Of a stretch of DNA of 48,842 bases, positions 17,213 through 25,515 are shown piece by piece. Location of the stretch: the NCBI RefSeq assembly GCF_016405985.1, contig NZ_JAEFCF010000039.1, forward strand, positions 1 to 48,842, read 5' to 3'. The notes under the pieces were generated by a model that had not been told where the DNA came from, ran no database searches, and saw nothing but the letters and a program-made list of their open reading frames with translations. This DNA is from Paracoccus sp. IB05. Its GTDB lineage: Bacteria > Pseudomonadota > Alphaproteobacteria > Rhodobacterales > Rhodobacteraceae. Positions within the stretch are counted from its first letter, which is position 1; every line of letters begins with the position of its first letter. The position numbers and the translations under genes are program-made.

Positions 17213-17413
17213 ATGCAGACCTTCGACGAAAAAGTGGATACCGCTGTTTACGCCGCCTTCATGGCTCTTGGCCTTTCGGTGGCCACGAATATGGAGCTGG
17301 CGATCCGGCTCAACGACTTCATCACCCAGGAATTCCAATTCGTCGTGTCAGATGATGACGACAACGGAGACGCAAGGCTTGCCGGCGGGCCCGGAGGCCG
17401 GGCCGATGACTGA
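17213..17413 (+). CDS. Small hypothetical protein upstream of radC (66 aa)
   Basis: Not recognised. From ATG 17213 it reads MQTFDEKVDTAVYAAFMALG followed by an amphipathic helix and a run of four aspartates (VVSDDDDN). The stop overlaps the radC start by 8 bp, so translation is probably coupled. The ribosome site is weak. No domain can be assigned; its steady position beside radC is the main argument that it is real. Confidence 0.5.
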   Translation: MQTFDEKVDTAVYAAFMALGLSVATNMELAIRLNDFITQEFQFVVSDDDDNGDARLAGGPGGRADD

Positions 17414-17846
17414 GCAGGAGCAAACCGTCATCCTTGAAGCGCGCGAGATTCTTGCGCGCTATTTCAACCAGAACCCGATGCTGACCTCCTGGCAGGCTGT
17501 GCTGGACTACTGTGCCCTGGCCGTCCGCGGCGAGGTCGAATGCTTTCACGTACTCTACCTGGACCGGAAAAACCGGCTGATTTCCGATGTTAGGGTCTCG
17601 GTCGGCACGGTCGATCATGTGCCGGTCTATCCGCGTGAGGTTCTGAAGCGCGCCCTGCTGATGAACGCGTCGGCACTGATCCTGGTCCACAATCACCCCA
17701 GTGGTGATCCCGAGCCTTCGGACGCTGACCTGAAAATGACGAAGGAGATCCAGAAGGGCTGCAAAACGCTGGGTCTTACCCTGCATGACCACATCATCGT
17801 GGGTGCTGGCAGGGAAATCAGCCTGCGGGCACGGGGGGATATCTGA
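17406..17846 (+). CDS. radC: Short RadC-type JAB/MPN protein (146 aa)
   Basis: The RadC JAMM motif is complete: LILVHNHPSGDPEPSDAD with His95, His97, Ser105 and Asp108, the zinc-site pattern HxH-x7-SxxD. SWQAVLDYCALAVRGEVECF and FHVLYLDRKNRLISD are also typical. At 146 residues it lacks the N-terminal helix-hairpin-helix of chromosomal RadC (about 225 residues), as usual for plasmid and phage copies. Despite the name, a DNA-repair role is not established; plasmid copies are associated with mobile-element maintenance or anti-restriction. ATG 17406 overlaps the preceding gene. Confidence 0.9.
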   Translation: MTEQEQTVILEAREILARYFNQNPMLTSWQAVLDYCALAVRGEVECFHVLYLDRKNRLISDVRVSVGTVDHVPVYPREVLKRALLMNASALILVHNHPSGDPEPSDADLKMTKEIQKGCKTLGLTLHDHIIVGAGREISLRARGDI

Positions 17847-17848
17847 GC

Positions 17849-18133
17849 ATGCCCCGTCGGGCTGTAAAAAGAAAGCCCCGGCGGTACGCTTGGCAAGGAC
17901 CTGCCGGGGGAACAATATTGCTATCCCTCGCGGCAAGGCACTGGTCAAGGGAATGCCACCGCCGGGCGCTTCCACGCGCATATCTCGCACGAGCGGGGCC
18001 AATTCTGCCGCGGTTCGATGTTGCCGAGGCATCCCGCCGTTTCCTCATCCCTTCGGCCGAGTATGAACCCGGCCTGTTCGGGTTCGTCGTCGATCCCGCG
18101 CGGTATCAAGACCTGACCGACGGCGATGATTGA
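17849..18133 (+). CDS. Doubtful hypothetical protein (94 aa)
   Basis: Frame from ATG 17849, 2 nt after the radC stop. The N-terminal half is arginine-rich and unlike any family I know; the C-terminal part (FDVAEASRRFLIPSAEYEPG, then FGFVVDPARYQDLTDGDD) has a more protein-like composition and may be the real end of a short acidic protein with a later start. No ribosome site is evident. Kept because no competing frame explains the region. Confidence 0.35.
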   Translation: MPRRAVKRKPRRYAWQGPAGGTILLSLAARHWSRECHRRALPRAYLARAGPILPRFDVAEASRRFLIPSAEYEPGLFGFVVDPARYQDLTDGDD

Positions 18134-18204
18134 CTGTCGGTACTGGCGATCTCGGCCGCGCGCGCCTGGTGCGCGGCCCGGAGGGAGAGGCGGGGTCGGG
18201 GTAA

Positions 18205-18264
18205 GGCGACGGGTCATGAGGTGGGAGAGAGGCTTCCGCTGCCTGTCGTGGAGACACCGTGATG
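18205..18264 (+). promoter_or_regulatory. Shared leader motif, copy B (before gene at 18262)
   Basis: Reads GACGGGT, then GGGAGAGAGGCTTCCGC, then GCCTGTCGTGGAG and an ATG 8 nt later. It has the same blocks and spacing as copies at 15814-15874 and 46110-46170. Confidence 0.6.
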
Positions 18265-18825
18265 TCCTATTCTGACTCAGCTGAAGGGTTTCGATCCGCC
18301 GGGCGGGTGCTGATCAACGAGGCCGTGGCTCACCTTCGACTGGCGCAGCGCCACCCTCTGACGGTCACCTGTACCGGCGAGGCGCGCTATCTCGATCCGG
18401 ATCTCGATCAGTGGGCATTTGTGCGCAGCGTCTCCATCGGCACCTGTGACAGCCTGGCGGCAGGGATGTCGCTGGTGTCAACGCGCCTTGGAAGCGGCGA
18501 CATCGCCTGTAGCGATGATCCGGCACTCCGCTTTACCCCGCAGCTGATCGCGGTGCTTGATCCCGATCAGGGGCTGGTGCTGGCTGGTGAGGTTGCAAAT
18601 GGTGGCGTGACCTGGCTTCAACCCGTCGCAAGCAATGCTGAAGCGCGGGCGGTGGTCACGCTGGCCTGCCGCCAGCGAGCTGAAGCGCAGCATCTTGCTG
18701 ATTTGGGTAAACATGCCGAAGCCCGTCGCTTTCGCAGGCAGGCGACCGCGACCGAAGGCCGCTTGGTCGATCCGTTCTGGCGCGCCGCTGCGCAACTGGC
18801 GCTCCTGCAGCGGAGGGCGGCGTGA
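18262..18825 (+). CDS. Hypothetical plasmid-backbone protein (187 aa)
   Basis: Not recognised. ATG 18262 is favoured over GTG 18259 by GGAG 8 nt upstream. It has helices at VLINEAVAHLRLAQRH, a beta-rich middle with three cysteines (TVTCTGEA, SIGTCDS, DIACSDD), then a long helical C-terminus (AVVTLACRQRAEAQHLADLG). No catalytic motif is visible. It shares a conserved leader with the DUF932 and ParB-like genes, suggesting common control on the same mobile element. Confidence 0.6.
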   Translation: MSYSDSAEGFRSAGRVLINEAVAHLRLAQRHPLTVTCTGEARYLDPDLDQWAFVRSVSIGTCDSLAAGMSLVSTRLGSGDIACSDDPALRFTPQLIAVLDPDQGLVLAGEVANGGVTWLQPVASNAEARAVVTLACRQRAEAQHLADLGKHAEARRFRRQATATEGRLVDPFWRAAAQLALLQRRAA

Positions 18826-18832
18826 CGCCGGC

Positions 18833-19024
18833 GATCATATCGAGATCAAGGTCTATCGCTTCGATGAACTGTCGGGGGCCGCAAAAGACAATGCCCGGGC
18901 ATGGTACCGTAAAGGCGCCTTTAATCACGACTGGTACGAGGCGATCTATGAGGATTTCCAGCGCATTGCAGAAATCCGCTGGGTTTGGCCAGGTAACCAG
19001 GTCACTAAAACGCATGTCCCTTGA
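18833..19024 (+). pseudogene. Fragment of an antitoxin-like (phage/plasmid stability) protein
   Basis: The frame contains IEIKVYRFDELSGAAKDNAR, AWYRKGAFNHDWYEAIYEDF and QRIAEI, the N-terminal signature of phage and plasmid proteins annotated as antitoxin of a toxin-antitoxin stability system. There is no in-frame start near the conserved N-terminus, and after base 18977 the sequence changes to an unrelated tail ending at TGA 19022. Intact members are about 150-200 residues, so only the first 50 or so remain. The break coincides with the start of the transporter fragment cluster. No partner toxin gene is visible. Confidence 0.6.
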
Positions 19025-19054
19025 AGCAACGCGGCTGCCGGGTTGCCCGGTCCG

Positions 19055-19912
19055 TCAGATCGCTTCGTTCACGGCAGCCAGGAACTGTTGCGTCCGCTCG
19101 AATTGCGGGCTGCCGAACAGCTCCGAAGGTGCGCCCTGTTCTTCGATATTGCCCTGATGGAAAAAGCAGATGCGGTCCGAGATGTCGCGGGCAAAGCCCA
19201 TCTGATGAGTGACCATCAGCATGGTCAGGTTGTGCTTGCCGACCAGTTTGCGGATCACTTCCGTCACCTCGCCGGTCACCTCGGGGTCCAGCGCCGAGGT
19301 GACCTCGTCGAACAGCATCACCTTGGGCCGCATCGCCAGCGCGCGGGCGATGGCCACGCGCTGGCGATGCCCGCCCGACAGCCGCGCCGGGAACTCGTCG
19401 CGCTTGTCGATCATGCCGACCATCTCCAGCAATTCCTCGGCCCGGGCGATGGCCGCCGCTTTGGTCAGGCCAAGCACATGGATCGGCCCCTCGGCGCAGT
19501 TATCCAGCGCGCTCATATGCGGGAACAGGTTGAAATGCTGGAAGCACATGCCGATATTGGCCCGCTGCCGCTGCCGCTGCCGCTGCCGCTGCCGCTGCCG
19601 GTGCAGGTGCAGGTGCAGGTGATGGCGGTCGGCCGGCACCAACACGCCGTTCTTTTCCATATGGGTCAGCGGCTGGCCGTCGACATAGATGACGCCGGCG
19701 TCGATGGTCTCCAGCGTCATCAGCATCCGCAGCACGGTGGTCTTGCCTGACCCGGACGGGCCGATGATCGTCACCATCTCGCCTTCGGCGACATCGAGGC
19801 AGAGGTTGTCCAGCACCTTGAGGTCGCCATAGCTTTTTGAGATACCGCGAAAGCTGACCATCGGGCGGTCGTTGCCGGTCAGTTCCAGCGGAAATTCGGA
19901 CAGATCGGTCAT
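19055..19912 (-). CDS. ehuA: Ectoine/hydroxyectoine ABC transporter ATP-binding protein (EhuA-like), with repeat expansion
   Basis: ABC ATPase of the polar amino-acid/ectoine import type: Walker A IGPSGSGKTT, Q-loop MCFQHFNLFPHM, signature RLSGGHRQRVAIARAL, Walker B VMLFDEVTSALDPE and switch His in MVTHQMGFARD. ATG 19912 has GGAGGT 5 nt upstream. The stretch GPIHVLGLTKAAA matches EhuA best. Between Walker A and the Q-loop a hexanucleotide repeat encodes HLHLHLHRQRQRQRQRQRQR (20 residues), longer than the usual loop. Only the tail of a permease gene remains upstream and no binding protein is present, so it is probably an orphan without transport function, though its frame is intact. Confidence 0.78.
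   Translation of the reverse strand: MTDLSEFPLELTGNDRPMVSFRGISKSYGDLKVLDNLCLDVAEGEMVTIIGPSGSGKTTVLRMLMTLETIDAGVIYVDGQPLTHMEKNGVLVPADRHHLHLHLHRQRQRQRQRQRQRANIGMCFQHFNLFPHMSALDNCAEGPIHVLGLTKAAAIARAEELLEMVGMIDKRDEFPARLSGGHRQRVAIARALAMRPKVMLFDEVTSALDPEVTGEVTEVIRKLVGKHNLTMLMVTHQMGFARDISDRICFFHQGNIEEQGAPSELFGSPQFERTQQFLAAVNEAI
19562..19620 (-). repeat. Hexanucleotide tandem repeat in ehuA
   Basis: On the plus strand about six CCGCTG-type units are followed by three GTGCAG units. On the coding strand these read (CACCTG)n then (CAGCGG)n, giving alternating His-Leu and Gln-Arg codons. The unit is 6 bp, so copy-number change keeps the frame. Confidence 0.9.
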
Positions 19913-20013
19913 GGTGCACCTCCAAGTGTGCGGCGCAGCCGGGCATCCAGCACCCGCACCGCCTAGGCCAGCGGCAGCGAAATGCACAGGAAGATCACCC
20001 CGACCAGCGTGAC
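19909..20013 (-). pseudogene. ehuD: ehuD 3' fragment (ectoine ABC permease) with amber codon
   Basis: The minus-strand frame ending at TGA 19909-19911 reads TLVGVIFLCISLPLA, then TAG, then AVRVLDARLRRTLGGAP, which looks like the C-terminal end of an EhuD-type permease (last membrane helix and tail). The TGA overlaps the ehuA ATG as in an intact ehuD-ehuA pair. The TAG at 19963-19965 replaces a sense codon, and homology stops near 20013, so at least most of the gene is gone. Only about 35 codons remain. Confidence 0.65.
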
Positions 20014-20334
20014 AGGTTCGCCGCGCTGACCCGGGTCGCTGACCTGCTGAACGCGGACACTGACGCCGCCCCGATCTGGATTCCCGAGCGGTGCTGCCAG
20101 ACCCGCCAGGCTGAGCTATCAGACGTTCTTCTCAGACGATTGCCCTGTCCGGGTGATATGCCGCCGCGGCTCCGCCAATTTACATTGCCCGCTGTGGGGT
20201 TGTCCTCATCTGTAAGATGAATTTCGACCCGCGGCCGCGCAAGGTGGACAGTTTCAACAGCGTCGAAAACGGTCGACACCGCAGGCGGGAACTCACATCA
20301 TCCGGAACAGTTCAGTGATTGGGAAGCAGCCCAT
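20014..20334. other. No identifiable gene
   Basis: About 320 bp between the permease fragment and the second vWA operon. Short frames exist on both strands, none with a ribosome site or recognisable composition. Probably recombination debris. Confidence 0.5.
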
Positions 20335-21063
20335 CTAATCGACCCTTCGCGCCGTGAACGGTGTAACTGTCCGGCACTGCATGTTCTGGAGTATGGCCTG
20401 CGCTGCCGCATCGGCGAGGCCTGACGAAATATCATACTCAAAGACACTCGAGCCGGTTACTTCGGTTGGGCTCACCAGGGCCAGCTGCCAGACGACGCTC
20501 GCCCCTGTCGTGTCGGCACCGTCCGAGAGTCGCTCATCCACGAGAACGCCGCGCCATGAATGGTCTCCTGTGGAAGTCCAGCTCACGTGGCCGACGGCCC
20601 CTGACATCAGCGTGCTGGGCGAAAACCATCCGCCCCAATTGATCTGGCGGGTCTCGCCGCTCATCTGACCCGGCACGGCCTGACCTGTCATTGCAAACAG
20701 GGGGCAGGCCGATGCGTCGGTAGCCCCTGTCGTTATGCGCCACATGCCGTCTTCGGGAATGAGCGGTGCCTCCAGCTGGATCGGACAGGAACCCGGCCCG
20801 CCAAAGGACGCATCGATCTGTGCAGGGGTTTGAGCCCGCCAACTATACTCATTCTCATACACGACAAGTGTCATGTCGCCCGCTCCCGGTGGATTGGGAG
20901 CGCCAAGGATGATTTCGACATCGGAAAGCGCCGTGCCTGGCACATGGCAGCTACAGCCTCCCTCCATGCACATGGCGATCTGGACCATCTGTGCCTGGGC
21001 CGCAGGGATGACGCCGAACGACAGGACCAGGCCGAAAGTGGCGGATGCGAGCTTGTTTCTCAT
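20335..21063 (-). CDS. Exported protein of unknown function, last gene of vWA module 2 (242 aa)
   Basis: Not recognised. ATG 21063 gives a signal peptide (MRNKLASATFGLVLSFGVIP then AAQAQ) with GAGGACT upstream; the longer frame to 21207 is out of character. The mature part has a cysteine cluster near its N-terminus (AMCMEGGCSCH), two more cysteines (GSCPIQL, SACPLF) and many Trp/Ser/Gly residues, suggesting a disulphide-bonded beta protein. It starts 4 bp after the vWA-2 stop. In module 1 this place is taken by an unrelated SH3-like exported protein, so the slot appears exchangeable. Confidence 0.75.
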   Translation of the reverse strand: MRNKLASATFGLVLSFGVIPAAQAQMVQIAMCMEGGCSCHVPGTALSDVEIILGAPNPPGAGDMTLVVYENEYSWRAQTPAQIDASFGGPGSCPIQLEAPLIPEDGMWRITTGATDASACPLFAMTGQAVPGQMSGETRQINWGGWFSPSTLMSGAVGHVSWTSTGDHSWRGVLVDERLSDGADTTGASVVWQLALVSPTEVTGSSVFEYDISSGLADAAAQAILQNMQCRTVTPFTARRVD

Positions 21064-21067
21064 GATT

Positions 21068-24000
21068 TCAGTCCTCCGACCGGTTGTTGAACAGCGCGCG
21101 CAGGACCACCTCCGGATCGCGCCCGCCGAGATCGACCGGGATGATGGCGCCCGGATCCGCGAAAGTCGCCGGAGCGGTGGTCGGCTGAGTAACTGATGCC
21201 TGATCACTTGCAGCTATGATGAACAGATCGGTGAATTCCGGGACAGCCATCACCTCGACCGGCAGGGGGCAGGCGGTCACCGGACCGGAATTGCCTACGC
21301 CCATGCGGCACTCTACCGGGCCAACGCTGACCACCAGTGCAGCGCATGGCGACATCAGCATCGGCGGGGTGAGCGCCTGACCGGCGTCGCTATAGGCGTC
21401 GATTTCCAGCACCACAGGGTCACCGGGATTGAGCGCCGGCGTGACGGGTTGCCCGTTTGCCGTGGCGCTGATCGGCGCGAACAGCGTGAAGGCTTCGCCC
21501 GACGGGTTCGCAAGTTCGGTGTTCAGGAAACAGCCAGTTCCGAATTGCTCGGCGGGCCGAATGGTTAAACGGATCGCACCGGTCGTCTCGGGGTATCGGG
21601 GCGCGGCCACGCCGTCCGCGCCTGACGCCGCGACCTGAAGCGAAGACGCAATTCCCTCAAACCCGATCTCCGCACCCATCCCCTGTCCATTGACCATGCA
21701 GAGCTGATTTGCGCCGACAGACCGGCAAGGGCCATTCGACTCCATCCATTGACGGGGGTTCAACTCCACGCTGATGACAGCGCCGAAATCTTCCGCAAAG
21801 AAGGTGGCAGTTGGCAGATCGGCGCGCGCCCCGCCAGCGGTTTCGTAGAAATACGGCTCGCTCATGGACCAGTTGTTGGGCAGGGTCAGGGAGATACCGG
21901 TTGCGGCATGATTTACCACGCAACCCGACGGATTGTCAGTGCAGTGAAAGGCCACCGGGTCCTCAACGGTGTCGGCAAATGCGGCGAGCGGAATCTCGAA
22001 ATCGTTGCCGCCTGCCGGATCAATCGTAATAGTTCCTGCAAGCCGGATTCCAGCCGCCTCATTGATCCCCTCGACCTCGTAGGTGCCCCCCGGAGCCAGC
22101 CGGGTCGTGAAGGTTGGCAAAAGATCGTGGCTGGCAACGGCAACATCCATTTCCCGGATATCGGAGCGGATGGCCGACCACTGCACCCCGACATCACCGA
22201 TCTCCAACGGCGTACGTAGGCGCACTGGTATGGTCTCGGACACAGTCGGATCGGGCGTTTCAGCGGATGTGGGCGAGCCGGTCATATCAACGAAATCGGC
22301 GGGTGCCGGACCATGCACGGCCGCGCGCATTTCGGCCAGCGAAGGGGGCTCATAGCCGCCAGGCCACATAACGACGCTCATGCCTTGCGCCCCTGAGGAC
22401 AGGGTGCCCGCATAGCCGATGCCAAAAGGTGTGAGGTAGAGCGTCATGGGCTCCGGGATCGGCTCTCCCACCGTGAAAGTCATGCGCAACACCTCGCCTT
22501 CCAGCGTTGCGGATGTAAAGGTTCCTTCCCGTCCGGCCGCGTGTGGCCCGGCAAGACGTTCCCCGACCGTCCAGCTTCCGCCGATCGGACCGTTGGGTTG
22601 CGCCTGTTCAAGCGCGAGGGTCAGCAATTGGTCAGCCTCCGCCTGCACCTGATAGGGCGGCACACCGATAATCTGCCACGGTCCGTCAAGTGTCGCCGCC
22701 GATGCCTCATCCTCGGATGCGTCGACCGGGGGGATGACGAAATTGTTGTCCTGCCCGGGGTAGATTTCCACCTCGGCGCTGAACTCAACTTCGCCCGGTC
22801 CCGTGGTCGTGACGCGATAGCGGCCGGGCTCGAACGCGCCTTCGCCAACGACCATCTCCGAGATGGGCGCCCAGGCCTCCGGGTTCATGTCGGGATCGAG
22901 CGGAACCGCCGACCACCAGAGCGGGATCTGCGGGAAGGTGTCGGGGATACGGAACCTTGCCTCCACCATCGGCATGGCGTCCTGGCCCGGCGCGGCTTGC
23001 GTGGCCGCTGCGGCCTGCGCTGCGAGATCGGCTGTGGTGGTGAGTTCGGTGTCCTCGAACGGCACGCCGACACCAAACTCGCGGGAGAACAAGATTTCCT
23101 GCTGGTTGCCGGAGATGTAGCGAAGTTCGTAAATGCCGGGCTCTGCCGGTGCCCGCAGGCCCATGCTTTGGCTCTGCCGGTTGCTGTAGGGATAGCCCCA
23201 GCTCTCGAAATAGTCACTGGGTGCGGCACCAAGTTGCGCGATCACGATGCGCTCGCCCACCTGATTTGGGCCGCGCCAGGTGAAGTCGAACCGCGCTTCG
23301 GGCTCGACCGAACCGATGGCATCGAAGCCGTTGGAAGGGGGCACGACCTCGATGGGCTGGCGGGCGATCTCGGTGCCGGTTGCCGATGAAATCAGGACCA
23401 GTTCGTAAAATCCCGGCTCGGCCGGCGCGACGCGGGTGACGGGATTGTGAGGGGCGGACGAGCTGCCGCCGATGGTGCCGAAGCTGCCAGAGCCGGGCGC
23501 CCTGCTTTCGCCCGGGATGACGAAACCCATATAGTCGGTATAGCCCGCCTCGCCGGTCCAGCGGATCGTGTAGTTGAACCCCGCCTCGGCCTTGTCGCCG
23601 ATGTCGAAGGCCGCCTCGGGCTCGGGAACCGGTGCCGGAGCGGGTTCGACGGCGGCGATCTGGTCAAGCGCATCGGCCAGTTCCTGCCCGGTCTGCGGGG
23701 TCAGCAGCAGCCCGCCGGTGGCATCGGCCACGCAGGCCATCGCCGCCGCCTCTTGCGAGGTCAGGCCAAAGCCGACGACATGCGCGCGGATGGCGATCCC
23801 TTCCTGCGCCAGTTGCGCGGCCAGCGCGCAGGGGTCGGCTTCGCAGGTTTCCAACCCGTCGGTGACAAGGATGATATCCGCGGATTCCGCCGTGGGCGGG
23901 ATCATCGACGCGGCCAGCGAGAGGGAATCCGTGATCGGGGTCATTCCGCGCGGGTTCAGGCGGTTGAGTTGCGCCGAAAGTTCGGAAGGATCGCGAACGC

Positions 24001-24319
24001 CGACATCGGCAATCACCTGGATGTCAGAGCAGTCGCCGCGCCGGTTGTGGCCATAGGCGATGACGCCCAGCGGAACGCTGGTGTCGCGGCTGGCGAAGAA
24101 ATCACCGATCACCTCGCGCGCGACCTCGACCTTGGTGACCCCGCCGTCAAGCTGCCCCCACATCGACCCCGAGGCGTCATAGATCAGGATCGAGGCGGTA
24201 TCGGCCTGCTGCGCCGCTGCCGGAGGCGCGACCCCCGCCAGGGCGCTGATAGCAGCAATACAGCCGATGCGTGCCAGCCCGGTCAGCCGGCCATTTGTCC
24301 CCTTGTGGTGCGATGTCAC
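21068..24319 (-). CDS. Exported vWA-domain protein, second copy (1083 aa)
   Basis: A signal region (about 1-37) is followed by a vWA domain (about 40-225) with MIDAS DASGSM (Asp48, Ser50, Ser52), RGMTPITDS and VTDGLETCEADPC; this part aligns well with the protein at 5336-7891. Next come two or three Ig-like segments related to the repeats of copy 1 (WTGEAGYTDYMGFVIPGESR, APAEPGFYELVL, RAPAEPGIYELRYI), then several hundred residues of beta-rich domains not shared with copy 1, with a cysteine-rich patch (FHCTDNPSGCVV) and a C-terminal ADPGAIIPVDLGGRDPEVV segment. The GTG start overlaps the membrane-protein stop by 4 bp. Exported and probably surface- or periplasm-located; ligand unknown. Confidence 0.85.
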   Translation of the reverse strand: MTSHHKGTNGRLTGLARIGCIAAISALAGVAPPAAAQQADTASILIYDASGSMWGQLDGGVTKVEVAREVIGDFFASRDTSVPLGVIAYGHNRRGDCSDIQVIADVGVRDPSELSAQLNRLNPRGMTPITDSLSLAASMIPPTAESADIILVTDGLETCEADPCALAAQLAQEGIAIRAHVVGFGLTSQEAAAMACVADATGGLLLTPQTGQELADALDQIAAVEPAPAPVPEPEAAFDIGDKAEAGFNYTIRWTGEAGYTDYMGFVIPGESRAPGSGSFGTIGGSSSAPHNPVTRVAPAEPGFYELVLISSATGTEIARQPIEVVPPSNGFDAIGSVEPEARFDFTWRGPNQVGERIVIAQLGAAPSDYFESWGYPYSNRQSQSMGLRAPAEPGIYELRYISGNQQEILFSREFGVGVPFEDTELTTTADLAAQAAAATQAAPGQDAMPMVEARFRIPDTFPQIPLWWSAVPLDPDMNPEAWAPISEMVVGEGAFEPGRYRVTTTGPGEVEFSAEVEIYPGQDNNFVIPPVDASEDEASAATLDGPWQIIGVPPYQVQAEADQLLTLALEQAQPNGPIGGSWTVGERLAGPHAAGREGTFTSATLEGEVLRMTFTVGEPIPEPMTLYLTPFGIGYAGTLSSGAQGMSVVMWPGGYEPPSLAEMRAAVHGPAPADFVDMTGSPTSAETPDPTVSETIPVRLRTPLEIGDVGVQWSAIRSDIREMDVAVASHDLLPTFTTRLAPGGTYEVEGINEAAGIRLAGTITIDPAGGNDFEIPLAAFADTVEDPVAFHCTDNPSGCVVNHAATGISLTLPNNWSMSEPYFYETAGGARADLPTATFFAEDFGAVISVELNPRQWMESNGPCRSVGANQLCMVNGQGMGAEIGFEGIASSLQVAASGADGVAAPRYPETTGAIRLTIRPAEQFGTGCFLNTELANPSGEAFTLFAPISATANGQPVTPALNPGDPVVLEIDAYSDAGQALTPPMLMSPCAALVVSVGPVECRMGVGNSGPVTACPLPVEVMAVPEFTDLFIIAASDQASVTQPTTAPATFADPGAIIPVDLGGRDPEVVLRALFNNRSED

Positions 24320-25314
24320 GGTGTCGATCCTTCCTCAGGCAATTGTCCGGCAGGGCCGGCACCGGGCGCACCGCGCCCGCCAATGGCCTTGTCCTTGATC
24401 TTGTTGAATTGCTTTGAGACGCTCGACAGTTTCGCGTCCCATTCGGGGTTGGGCTGCTGTCCCTCGATGGTCCTGAAATAGACTTCCATCATGCAGGTGA
24501 CGGCAAAGGGCTCGATCAGCGCCGCCTTGACCGCCCAGGCAAAGATCAGCGCGAAGACGAACCCGCCCGCCGACCATTGGCCGGGAATGAGCCAGACCAG
24601 AGCGGCGGCCGGGGCCAGCATCAACAGGAAGACCAGGAACGACAGCCCATAGACGATGATCGTCAGCCAGGCCGCGTTCCTGAGCATGGGCTGGTAGTTC
24701 TGCCCGTAGAGGACGAGTGCGCTGCGCGCCGACTGCCACGGATTGGTCGATCCGGTGCGAATGGCATAGGCGAGGATAACCTCGTCGATGAAGCCCACGG
24801 AAATGTTGAGAAAAGCGCGCAAGATCCCTGTCATCTGCCGCAAGCCGGGGATCGGCAGGAACGAGGCGATACCCTGGATGAGACCTGTCACCACGCGCAG
24901 CACGCCCTTGACCAGTTGGTCTATGGCAAAGAGCACACTGGCCTCACCAAAGCGTTGCCTGACCACGGCGGCCCCATGGGCCACCTGCGACTTGCCGGAT
25001 GGCATGCCGCGCCCGTCAAGCAGCTCGACCAGCACTGCGATATGCCCGGCCTTGACGACATAGAGGACATACTCGCGCAGGATGTAGAGGACTCCGGCGG
25101 TCAGGCCGAAGCCGATTGCGCCGCCCCAGAAGATCGCCCCGGCCCGAAACCCCTCGTCACCGAGCGCGCCGATGCCCCAGCCGATCCCGGCACCCGTGCC
25201 GGTGACAATGACATAGGCCGCCGCCATGCCGAAATAGACGGCCATGCGCAGCGCGATGAAGGGCATGGTGCGGCCCATGAGGCCGAGAGAGCGGGAAACC
25301 GAAAAATCCCACAT
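24316..25314 (-). CDS. Multi-spanning membrane protein, second copy (332 aa)
   Basis: Full-length paralogue of the protein at 7888-8859: both begin MWDFS, share YVLYVVKAGHIAVLVELL, VLFAIDQLVKGVLRVVTG, ILAYAIRTGSTNPW, ALVLYGQNY and the tail NPEWDAKLSSVSKQFNKIK. Divergence is even along the length, so the duplication is old or the two arrived separately. ATG 25314 is preferred; a GTG one codon upstream is also possible and no strong ribosome site is visible. About six to eight membrane segments. The C-terminal extension here is Gly/Ala/Pro-rich. The family is not one I can name. Confidence 0.8.
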   Translation of the reverse strand: MWDFSVSRSLGLMGRTMPFIALRMAVYFGMAAAYVIVTGTGAGIGWGIGALGDEGFRAGAIFWGGAIGFGLTAGVLYILREYVLYVVKAGHIAVLVELLDGRGMPSGKSQVAHGAAVVRQRFGEASVLFAIDQLVKGVLRVVTGLIQGIASFLPIPGLRQMTGILRAFLNISVGFIDEVILAYAIRTGSTNPWQSARSALVLYGQNYQPMLRNAAWLTIIVYGLSFLVFLLMLAPAAALVWLIPGQWSAGGFVFALIFAWAVKAALIEPFAVTCMMEVYFRTIEGQQPNPEWDAKLSSVSKQFNKIKDKAIGGRGAPGAGPAGQLPEEGSTP

Positions 25315-25515
25315 CACGTTTTAAACTGATCGTGGTGCGGGCATTCCTCGTTGAATGGCTTTGGCTCCATATCCGAACTCTCACCTGTAAATATGGTTCA
25401 CCCTCATCAGCAGGAAAGGTGCGCTCAGGGTGCAGAGTAAGCGGGCGGGAATAGCTCGTCTTGGGGAGAGCGGATGTGAAACACGGGGTGAGCGGAACAG
25501 ACTTTGGAAGCCTGT

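Noticed and set aside
19562-19620. Short tandem repeat as a possible CRISPR array
   Set aside because: Units are 6 bp without spacers and lie inside a coding frame. No CRISPR array was seen anywhere in the window.
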